A DNA stretch of 5,275 bases from Spirochaetota bacterium. GTDB lineage: Bacteria > Spirochaetota > GWE2-31-10 > MWDO01. Numbering within the stretch: the stretch's first letter is position 1; each line of letters begins with the position of its first letter. Below, piece after piece: positions 1 through 5,275 of this stretch. Location: assembly GCA_017998755.1 (NCBI GenBank), contig JAGOCL010000210.1, forward strand, positions 1-5,275, in the 5' to 3' direction. The position numbers were made by a program, and so were the translations under genes. The notes under the pieces were generated by a model that did no database searches, had not been told where the DNA came from, and saw only the letters and a list, made by a program, of their open reading frames with translations.

Positions 1-443
1 AGAAAATTGTTAATTATTCTAAGTTGCTGGGAAAATCAACATCTAAAACTATTGAAGAAATAATAGAGAAATCTATTGCAATTATTAGGTCTAGACATTA
101 TTTCGATATGGAGGAAAAAAACGAATATCCAAAAGTTAACTGGAGTAAACGTATTGTTGTAAAAATAAAAGATAGCGATTATCGCGAATTAAAATTAATA
201 CATGCAAATTTAAATGTTTTTAGTATAGCGAAAATCGTAAGATATATGATTGATTCTTTTTTTCTAATTATGAAAATACAGGGCGAAAAAAATATAGATA
301 AATACTTTTCTGAATTATTAGTAAAAATTAAAAAAAAAGTTAAAAATAAAATTATACAAAAAAAACAATTGCAAGAAAAATCGGCGGTTATAACGTTAAG
401 ATTTACACGAGAGTTCAATTTATATAGCGTAAAACTTGAATAG
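1..443 (+). CDS. Small basic protein with ribbon-helix-helix-like segment (5' partial)
   Basis: The reading frame is open to the left edge (first whole codon at base 3) and ends with TAG at 441-443. A TTG codon at 24 could serve as a start, but no ribosome binding site precedes it, so the true start probably lies outside the window. I do not recognise a named family. Numbering from the TTG, residues 42-80 read as a short beta strand (KRIVVKIKDSDY) followed by two helices (ELKLIHANLN, then SIAKIVRYMIDSFF). That is the layout of ribbon-helix-helix (CopG/Arc-type) DNA-binding proteins, where the strand contacts DNA in a dimer. A lysine-rich stretch follows (about residues 101-118: KIKKKVKNKI and onward), then a C-terminal strand-like piece (AVITLRF). 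There is no signal peptide in the visible part and no clear membrane span. Base composition is more A-rich than in the downstream genes. A DNA-binding or regulatory role is inference only; it could equally be an uncharacterised lineage-specific protein. Confidence 0.6.
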   Translation, partial: KIVNYSKLLGKSTSKTIEEIIEKSIAIIRSRHYFDMEEKNEYPKVNWSKRIVVKIKDSDYRELKLIHANLNVFSIAKIVRYMIDSFFLIMKIQGEKNIDKYFSELLVKIKKKVKNKIIQKKQLQEKSAVITLRFTREFNLYSVKLE

Positions 444-477
444 CATCATAGAATTTAATGTCTTTAATTTGTCTGTA

Positions 478-489
478 ATAATTAATTAT
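478..489. repeat. Perfect 12-bp AT-only palindrome
   Basis: ATAATTAATTAT reads the same on both strands. It lies 35 bases after the first gene's stop and about 50 bases upstream of the -10 box of the ligase/flavoenzyme gene. It contains no G or C and no T tract follows it, so it is a poor terminator. It could be an operator for a small dimeric regulator, but palindromes of this length are not rare in such AT-rich DNA. Confidence 0.25.
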
Positions 490-507
490 CAAAACATAAA
501 TTAAACT

Positions 508-543
508 AAAAAAAAAATATATTCTTACGAAAATAGATATAAT
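508..543 (+). promoter_or_regulatory. Candidate promoter of the ATP-grasp/flavoenzyme gene
   Basis: A perfect TATAAT -10 hexamer lies at 538-543, 21 bases before the ATG, with a run of ten A at 508-517 placed like an UP element or A-tract. No good TTGACA-like -35 box sits 16-18 bases upstream (515-520 is AAATAT), so activity would rest on the -10 box, the A tract or an activator. The predicted start near base 550 gives a leader of about 15 nt, just enough for the Shine-Dalgarno sequence. Confidence 0.4.
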
Positions 544-553
544 ACAAACTCTT

Positions 554-558
554 AAGGA
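554..558 (+). promoter_or_regulatory. Ribosome binding site for the fusion gene
   Basis: AAGGA lies 6 nt upstream of the ATG at 565 and fixes that start. Another ATG at 560 is too close to this site and is followed by one codon and a TGA stop. Confidence 0.7.
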
Positions 559-564
559 TATGAA

Positions 565-2814
565 ATGAATAATTATAATAGTAAGACTATATTAATAATT
601 GGAGCCGGTCTATTACAGGTACCGGCGATAAAGACGGCGAATTCGATGGGATTGACTACGGTTGTAACAGATTATAACAAAGAAGCTCCGGGAATGAAAA
701 TAGCGGATTTTCCAATTGTAGTTTCTACAAGAGATATTGAAGGTACGGTAAGAGTTATAAAAGAGTTTAATTCTCGACATAAGATTGACGGAGCGATAAC
801 GGTTGGTACCGACGCGTCTATGACCGTATCGGCGGTAGCTAACGCTTTAGGCTTGCCAGGGATAAAGTATGAAAACGCTATAGCGGCGAGTAATAAAATA
901 AAAATGAGGGAAAGGTTAAGGGAATTCAATGTTGCAATACCGGATTTTTATAAATGCTGGAGTTTCGAAGATCTCAAAAACGCCGCAAAGAATTTGGGGT
1001 TTCCGTTCGTATTAAAACCGGCGGATAATATGGGCGCGAGGGGGGTAATGAAAGTTGAGTCTGAGGCAAATCTTGAGAGTTCATTTCTTAATGCAAAAAA
1101 CGGTAGTCCGTCCGGAGAATTGATAGCAGAAGAGTATATGAGTGGACCGGAGCTTTCTATAGACGCCTTAATTTATAACGGAGAGATATTTATAACGGGA
1201 GTTGCGGATAGAATAATTGAGAGGGAGCCGTATTTTATTGAAACGGGGCATGCGTTGCCTTCGGCTTTACCGGAAAAAGAGTTGAACGACGGCGTTGAAG
1301 TATTTAAAAAAGGGATTAGGGCGTTAGGTATAGATATAGGAGCGGCTAAAGGAGATATCAAAATAACAAAGAACGGCGCGAAGGTCGGAGAAATAGCGGC
1401 GAGGTTATCCGGCGGGTTTATGTCGGCTTATACATTTCCCTACGCGACCGGAATTAATGTTATTCAGAACGCTCTGGATATTGCGTTGGGATATCCGCCG
1501 AGTTCTTTGGTTCCGACTAAGAAATGTTATTCTATCGAACAGGCTATAATACCCTCTCCCGGTATTGTGAAAGAGATACTTGGGATTGAAGAGGCGCTTG
1601 CGCTTGAAGGCGTTAAAAACGTTTTTTTTCATGTTAAAGAAGGGGACGAGGTAGTAATTCCAAAGAGCAACGTTGAGAAAGCGGGAAATTTTATTGTCGT
1701 TCGAGATACTCGCGAAGAGGCGTGGGAAGTTGTCAAAAAAGTTCATAAAATTATTAAAGTTGTAACGACTCAAAAGAAGGATACTGTTTCATGGGAAGAG
1801 ATTCGACGTAACGCAAGAGAGAAATTTAACAGAGCCTGTTTTGTTTGCAACGTATGCAACGGGGAAGAGTGCAGGGGTAAAGTTCCGGGAATTGGAGGTA
1901 TAGGAAACGGCGATTCGTTTGTAAGAAATTTTGAAGATTTAAAAAAAGTTCAGATCTTAACAAAATCCATTCACGATATAAAAGAAGTAGATACGGGAAT
2001 TGATATTTTTGGTATTCATTTGGCTCTACCTTTGATAGCCGCGCCGATTGCGGGAACTGATATAAATTTAGGCGGAAAAATGTCGGAGCTGGAATACGGT
2101 TCTGAATTACTTGAAGGTTGTAAAGAATCGGGAATTATAGGATTATTAGGCGACGGAGCTCCGAAGAATTTATACAAAATAGGCGTTGAGTCGATTAGGT
2201 CTGTAGAAGGTCATGGCGGTTTGATTATCAAACCTAGAATTGAAGAGAAAGAGTTGGATAAAAGGATCAAAGAGTCCGCCGAAGTTCGCGCTAAGCTTTT
2301 TGGGATGGACGTAGACGGGATTTCTATACCTACGATGGATATGCATAAGCAGGAAGTTGAGCCAAAGACGGTAACTCAATTAAGAAAAATAATAGAAAAA
2401 TTATCAGTTCCATTTATAGTTAAAGGGGTAATGTCCGTCGAGGACGCTAAGAGCGCCGTTCTTGCCGGAGCGTCGGCAATTGTGGTAAGCAATCACGGAG
2501 GAAGGATTACCGAGAATCATCCTTCGTCTATTTCTGTTCTTAAAAAAATAGCAGACGAAGTAAAGGGTAAAATTAAAATTCTTTTCGATGGGGGGATTAG
2601 AAGCGGCGAGGATATTTTTAAAGCGATTGCGTTTGGAGCCGACGCGGTTCTTATTGGAAGACCTTTTGCTACGGCGGTTATGGGCGGCGGAAGGGACGGG
2701 GTAAAGATACTAATTGACAAATATTTGAAAGAATTGAGGAAAATAATGGTACTAACCGGCTCCGGTAATATAAACTCGATTACTCGAAATAAGATAGTTA
2801 GTAATTTCTTGTAA
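565..2814 (+). CDS. ATP-grasp ligase fused to Cys-cluster FMN-dependent alpha-hydroxy-acid dehydrogenase-like domain
   Basis: This 749-residue cytoplasmic protein has two enzyme modules.

The N-terminal half (1 to about 400) is an ATP-grasp ligase. It has a Rossmann-like pre-ATP-grasp start (ILIIGAGLLQVPA, 9-21), the lysine/glycine-loop segment FVLKPADNMGARG (148-160, with K151), the nucleotide-binding acidic pair E189-E190, and the metal-site segment GEIAARLSGG (275-284, with E276 and R280). A C-terminal subdomain (about 320-400) is laid out as in L-amino-acid ligases. The family joins a carboxylate to an amine or thiol through an acyl phosphate; the substrate here is unknown.

The second half (about 405-749) is a FMN barrel of the glycolate/lactate oxidase type. 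It has LIAAPIAG (490-497), VKG (K620), SNHGGR (642-647, with catalytic H644 and substrate-binding R647), DGGIRSGED (675-683, FMN phosphate) and GADAVLIGRPF (691-701). It is preceded by a C-x2-C-x2-C-x4-C cluster (425-436), which I recall from clostridial proteins annotated as alpha-hydroxy-acid oxidizing. The start follows AAGGA. What the two halves do together is not known to me. Confidence 0.88.
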   Translation: MNNYNSKTILIIGAGLLQVPAIKTANSMGLTTVVTDYNKEAPGMKIADFPIVVSTRDIEGTVRVIKEFNSRHKIDGAITVGTDASMTVSAVANALGLPGIKYENAIAASNKIKMRERLREFNVAIPDFYKCWSFEDLKNAAKNLGFPFVLKPADNMGARGVMKVESEANLESSFLNAKNGSPSGELIAEEYMSGPELSIDALIYNGEIFITGVADRIIEREPYFIETGHALPSALPEKELNDGVEVFKKGIRALGIDIGAAKGDIKITKNGAKVGEIAARLSGGFMSAYTFPYATGINVIQNALDIALGYPPSSLVPTKKCYSIEQAIIPSPGIVKEILGIEEALALEGVKNVFFHVKEGDEVVIPKSNVEKAGNFIVVRDTREEAWEVVKKVHKIIKVVTTQKKDTVSWEEIRRNAREKFNRACFVCNVCNGEECRGKVPGIGGIGNGDSFVRNFEDLKKVQILTKSIHDIKEVDTGIDIFGIHLALPLIAAPIAGTDINLGGKMSELEYGSELLEGCKESGIIGLLGDGAPKNLYKIGVESIRSVEGHGGLIIKPRIEEKELDKRIKESAEVRAKLFGMDVDGISIPTMDMHKQEVEPKTVTQLRKIIEKLSVPFIVKGVMSVEDAKSAVLAGASAIVVSNHGGRITENHPSSISVLKKIADEVKGKIKILFDGGIRSGEDIFKAIAFGADAVLIGRPFATAVMGGGRDGVKILIDKYLKELRKIMVLTGSGNINSITRNKIVSNFL
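1837..1872 (+). other. Four-cysteine cluster at the head of the flavin domain
   Basis: C425, C428, C431 and C436 (CFVCNVCNGEEC) form a C-x2-C-x2-C-x4-C pattern just after the inter-domain linker. This spacing could hold an iron-sulfur cluster or zinc, or supply redox thiols. Ordinary lactate and glycolate oxidases lack it. The following PGIGGIGNG segment (441-449) is glycine-rich and belongs to the same block in the clostridial relatives I recall. The metal type is inference. Confidence 0.65.
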
Positions 2815-2887
2815 TAATATTTTTATAAATGAAAGTTCGAAGCTTTAAACATATATTATAGACGAAAGTAACTTTTTTATATTATTC

Positions 2888-2916
2888 TTGATTTTTTTTT
2901 AAAATTTCAATACTAT
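2888..2916 (+). promoter_or_regulatory. Candidate sigma-70 promoter of the nucleoside phosphorylase gene
   Basis: TTGATT (2888-2893) and TACTAT (2911-2916) are separated by exactly 17 bases, and each hexamer matches consensus at four of six positions. A poly-T stretch fills the start of the spacer. Transcription would begin near 2923, inside the loop of the hairpin at 2914-2934, giving a leader of about 14 nt that keeps the Shine-Dalgarno sequence but loses the opposing arm. Confidence 0.4.
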
Positions 2917-2934
2917 TCCTTGCAATAAGGAATA
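2914..2934 (+). promoter_or_regulatory. Hairpin containing the Shine-Dalgarno sequence
   Basis: TATTCCTT (2914-2921) and AAGGAATA (2927-2934) are perfectly complementary over 8 bp around the 5-nt loop GCAAT. The 3' arm contains AAGGA (2927-2931), the ribosome binding site 5 nt before the ATG at 2937. In RNA that covers both arms the site would be paired. The stem has only two G-C pairs, so it would be of modest stability and easily opened by a ribosome. Confidence 0.55.
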
Positions 2935-2936
2935 AA

Positions 2937-4241
2937 ATGAGAGCAGTCGACGTTATTATTAAAAAAAGAGACGGATACGAATTAACAAACGACGAAATTA
3001 ACCGGTTTATAAATGGGTATTTGACGGGAGAGATTTCCGATTATCAGGTTTCCGCTCTATTAATGGCCGTTTTTTTGAACGGCTTTTCGAGTAAAGAGAC
3101 GGCGGCTTTGACAAAAAGCATGATAGCTTCAGGGAGAAGTTTAGATTTATCTTATATTTCTGCAAAAAAAGTTGATAAACATTCTACTGGAGGAGTAGGG
3201 GATAAAATCAGTTTGATTCTGGCGCCTTTGGTCGCTTCATGCGGAGTAACGGTTCCTATGATTAGCGGTAGAGGGCTTGGTCATACGGGCGGGACGCTAG
3301 ACAAACTTCAGTCTATCGAAGGATACAAGATATACCTAAGCGATAATGAGATTAAATCGACGCTTAAGAATTGCAATTATTTTATGCAGGGGCAGAGCGA
3401 AGACATAGTTCCTGCCGATAAAAAGATTTACGCGCTTCGGGACGTTACAGGGACGGTCGAGTCCATACCTTTGATAACGGCGTCCATTCTTTCCAAAAAA
3501 ATTGCCGAGGGGTCAAATTCTCTTGTAATGGATATAAAATGCGGATCAGGCGCTTTTATGAAAGATTTGGAGTCTGCTAAAAAATTAGCGCTGTCTATCA
3601 AAGAAACGGGGAGAGAATTAGGGATAGAAGTAGCGGCCGTTATCACAAAAATGGACGAACCGTTGGGGCGTACCGTCGGGAATTTCATTGAGATCAAAGA
3701 AGTTGTAGAAATACTAAAAAACGAGCGCGACAATTGTTTGGTAGACGACGAGATCGAACTAACTCTCAAACTCGCGTCAAAAATGTTGGTTTTAGCGGGT
3801 ACTGCCGTTAACGAGGAAGAAGCGCGCGATATCGCCTTAATGAATCTTAAAAACGGCAATGCGTATAAGTATTTTCTGAGAAATATAGAAGCTCAAGGCG
3901 GGGATATTAAATCGATAGAATACCCTTTAAAATATAAGTATACCAGAGAGATAATCGCTCCAAAAAGCGGTTATATAAAAAAGATGGACGCTTACAAAAT
4001 CGGCGTAGCCTCGGTAGTTATCGGATGCGGAAGGAATAGGGTAGAAGACGATATTGATAATCAAGCGGGCGTTGAAGTGTTCTGTAAAGTTGGCGATAGG
4101 GTTAGTAAAGGCGATACGGTCTTAAAAATATATTATAACCTCGCCGAATCGATAGAAGAAGCCGTTAGTTATTGCTATAGTTCGCTAGAGATTAGCGACG
4201 AACCGGTTGAGATAACTAAAAACGTTTTAATGGAAATTTAG
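2937..4241 (+). CDS. deoA: Pyrimidine-nucleoside (thymidine) phosphorylase
   Basis: This cytoplasmic salvage enzyme splits thymidine, deoxyuridine or, in the broader-specificity form, uridine with phosphate, giving the free base and (deoxy)ribose-1-phosphate. At 434 residues it is full length for the family. The phosphate-binding signature DKHSTGGVGDK is at 80-90, and the family signature SGRGLGHTGGTLDK runs from 110 to 123. Residues equivalent to the E. coli enzyme's K84, H85, S86, S95, T123, R171, S186 and K190 all appear at a constant offset of three: K81, H82, S83, S92, T120, R168, S183 and K187. The loop DIKCGSGAFMKD (199-210) and a C-terminal alpha/beta domain with APKSGYI (341-347) complete the fold. 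The start follows AAGGA by 5 nt, and that site lies in a hairpin arm. The RecJ gene begins 60 nt downstream, probably on the same transcript. Sequence alone does not let me choose between thymidine phosphorylase (deoA) and pyrimidine nucleoside phosphorylase (pdp), so the symbol is tentative. Confidence 0.95.
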   Translation: MRAVDVIIKKRDGYELTNDEINRFINGYLTGEISDYQVSALLMAVFLNGFSSKETAALTKSMIASGRSLDLSYISAKKVDKHSTGGVGDKISLILAPLVASCGVTVPMISGRGLGHTGGTLDKLQSIEGYKIYLSDNEIKSTLKNCNYFMQGQSEDIVPADKKIYALRDVTGTVESIPLITASILSKKIAEGSNSLVMDIKCGSGAFMKDLESAKKLALSIKETGRELGIEVAAVITKMDEPLGRTVGNFIEIKEVVEILKNERDNCLVDDEIELTLKLASKMLVLAGTAVNEEEARDIALMNLKNGNAYKYFLRNIEAQGGDIKSIEYPLKYKYTREIIAPKSGYIKKMDAYKIGVASVVIGCGRNRVEDDIDNQAGVEVFCKVGDRVSKGDTVLKIYYNLAESIEEAVSYCYSSLEISDEPVEITKNVLMEI

Positions 4242-4268
4242 ACAAACCGATGATGTCGTATAGTAGTA

Positions 4269-4280
4269 TATAAATTTATA
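4269..4280. repeat. Perfect 12-bp AT palindrome before recJ
   Basis: TATAAATTTATA is self-complementary and lies 21 bases before the recJ start, in the 60-nt gap after the phosphorylase gene. It contains TATAAA (4269-4274), which could act as a -10 box, but no matching -35 box is seen. It has no G or C and no T tract follows it, so it is not a convincing terminator. Confidence 0.2.
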
Positions 4281-4290
4281 AAATAAATAT

Positions 4291-4296
4291 AAGAAG
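4291..4296 (+). promoter_or_regulatory. Weak ribosome binding site of recJ
   Basis: AAGAAG, 5 nt before the ATG at 4302, is the only purine-rich candidate. It is weaker than the AAGGA used by the two genes upstream, which fits low expression of a repair nuclease. Confidence 0.4.
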
Positions 4297-4301
4297 TTTA
4301 A

Positions 4302-5275
4302 ATGAAAAAAAACAAGAAAGAAATTGACGTTAATTTTATTAAGAAATGGATGCAAAAAGGGTTTGATCCAATATTGTTATCGATTTTATGTCGAAGAGGC
4401 ATAGTAGAAGAAGACGACGTAATAAATATCTTTTTTCCTTTGTTCGAAAACATATTTTCTCCTTTTAGTTTCTCTCATATAATTACGGCTTACGAAAGAC
4501 TTTCTAAAGCGATAAAAAACGGCGAAAAAATAATAGTTTACGGGGATAAAGACGTCGACGGGACGACTTCCGTGGCGATATTTTACGACTTTTTCAAAAA
4601 ATATAACGCAAATATAGACTGGGACGTTCCTACCGGAACAGATAATTACGGATTATCTTTGGATAAAATTGAAAAATGGAAGGATAAGAATTACAGTCTA
4701 TGCGTTACGCTTGACTGCGGTATAACAAACATCGCGGAAGTCGCCGCGTTGAAAACAAACGGAGTCGATTGCATAATAATCGATCATCACGAGCCGTTGC
4801 AAGTTGTTCCAGATTGCGGCGCGATAATAGATCCAAAATGCGAAAAAGGATTTAAAAACGATAGAATAGCCGCATGCGGCGTAACATTTTTGTTCGTTTT
4901 AGGTTATATTATTTATAATTCAGAAATATTCAACAAAAAAGAGGCGGTATTATATTTTAAAGATAACAAGATTAAATTAGACATTTTTAAAAACTTGTTA
5001 TTAATTGAGTCGTTAACGCTGAATAAAATATCGGACGTAAAAGAACTAGGTTGCGATAAACTTTACTATTATACCCAAAAGGATAAAATCTCTTCCGACA
5101 TATCAGACGTTTTCAATGAATGCGATATAATGCAACTCGATAAATCTTCATTTGAAAATACTTTTTTAGACGTTATCGATTCTGTACAATTAAAGATAGG
5201 ATTGATATATTTTAAGAACTTTTACGCTAATATATCTAAACAAAAAGAAATTGAGTATATCAAAAGAAATTACTT
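4302..5275 (+). CDS. recJ: RecJ-type single-stranded-DNA-specific exonuclease (3' partial)
   Basis: RecJ degrades single-stranded DNA 5' to 3' using two metal ions, in recombination, mismatch and base-excision repair; it is cytoplasmic. The frame is open from ATG 4302 to the right edge (324 codons plus two bases). The N-terminal lead-in (FDPILLSILCRRGI, 21-34) matches the usual RecJ start. Motif I is VYGDKDVDGTTS (79-90, metal-binding D82, D84 and D86), motif II is VTLDCGI (135-141, D138) and motif III is IDHHEP (160-165, the DHH triad). DVPTGTDNYGLS (108-119) corresponds to the conserved P...YGL block, and ACGVTF (191-196) to the GVGVAF-like turn. Motif I has lysine where Y is more usual (GDYD to GDKD). 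After about residue 205 the expected DLVALGT-type block is not found in the remaining 120 residues, so a lineage-specific insertion is likely. The DHHA1 and nucleic-acid-binding domains lie beyond the window. Confidence 0.88.
   Translation, partial: MKKNKKEIDVNFIKKWMQKGFDPILLSILCRRGIVEEDDVINIFFPLFENIFSPFSFSHIITAYERLSKAIKNGEKIIVYGDKDVDGTTSVAIFYDFFKKYNANIDWDVPTGTDNYGLSLDKIEKWKDKNYSLCVTLDCGITNIAEVAALKTNGVDCIIIDHHEPLQVVPDCGAIIDPKCEKGFKNDRIAACGVTFLFVLGYIIYNSEIFNKKEAVLYFKDNKIKLDIFKNLLLIESLTLNKISDVKELGCDKLYYYTQKDKISSDISDVFNECDIMQLDKSSFENTFLDVIDSVQLKIGLIYFKNFYANISKQKEIEYIKRNY

Noticed and set aside
179..418. 79-codon - strand frame rich in F, I and L that resembles a membrane protein
   Set aside because: It is the complement of a Lys/Ile-rich coding frame, which gives Phe/Ile/Leu-rich shadows by itself; no other support.
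469..500. TTGTCT as a -35 box with a distal -10 box upstream of the fusion gene
   Set aside because: At 17-18 bases spacing the matching hexamer (AAACAT) is a poor -10; the TATAAT at 538 is much better.
560..568. ATG-AAA-TGA mini-frame overlapping the start of the fusion gene
   Set aside because: One codon after the ATG is a stop, and the ATG lies only 1 nt from the ribosome site; it arises by chance from the sequence before the true ATG at 565.
1405..1773. 122-codon open frame on the - strand inside the ATP-grasp region
   Set aside because: It lies wholly inside a gene whose motifs are clear, has no family-like pattern, and is rich in N and F as expected of a reverse-strand shadow.
2832..2880. 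Possible terminator after the fusion gene (AAAGTT/AGCTTT stem at 2832-2846; T run at 2873-2878)
   Set aside because: The first stem is 6 bp with one G-T pair and no T tract directly after it; the stem next to the T run is only 4-5 bp and low in GC. Not strong enough to call.
3428..3859. 143-codon open frame on the - strand inside the nucleoside phosphorylase gene
   Set aside because: The + strand frame contains every catalytic residue of the phosphorylase; the reverse frame is Ser/Ile-rich with no domain and is a shadow.

Overview
The window is AT-rich, with very A/T-heavy intergenic stretches, and reads entirely on the + strand. It holds four protein genes in one direction: the 3' end of a small basic protein (1-443), a large two-domain enzyme (565-2814), a pyrimidine nucleoside phosphorylase (2937-4241), and the 5' part of a RecJ-type single-strand exonuclease (4302 to the right edge). 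No tRNA, rRNA, CRISPR array, insertion sequence or integrase gene is visible. The codon choice (AT-rich, but with many GCG, ACG and GAC codons), the RecJ sequence style and the small ribbon-helix-helix-like protein fit a low-GC spirochaete of the Treponema type. This is an impression from recalled family sequences, not a search result, and another anaerobic low-GC lineage is possible.

The standout gene is at 565-2814. Residues 1 to about 400 form an ATP-grasp carboxylate-amine (or thiol) ligase module. Residues of about 405-749 form an FMN-dependent alpha-hydroxy-acid dehydrogenase-like barrel, opened by a four-cysteine cluster (C425, C428, C431, C436). The junction is continuous and has no in-frame start codon, so this looks like a real fusion of a ligase and a flavoenzyme. 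Its substrate is unknown.

The next two genes are ordinary metabolism and repair: pyrimidine nucleoside phosphorylase (salvage of thymidine, deoxyuridine or uridine) and RecJ (5'-3' single-strand DNA exonuclease). The 60-nt gap between them, with no convincing terminator, suggests one transcript. The 122-nt gap before the phosphorylase carries a plausible sigma-70 promoter. It also carries a perfect 8-bp hairpin whose 3' arm contains the Shine-Dalgarno sequence, so mRNA reading through from upstream and mRNA started at the local promoter would differ in whether that site can be hidden.

The first gene runs off the left edge and is even richer in A, K and I codons than its neighbours. It may belong to a different neighbourhood or be accessory DNA. 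The RecJ gene is cut by the right edge after 324 codons. Its N-terminal DHH motifs are intact, but the next expected conserved block does not appear where it sits in ordinary bacterial RecJ.
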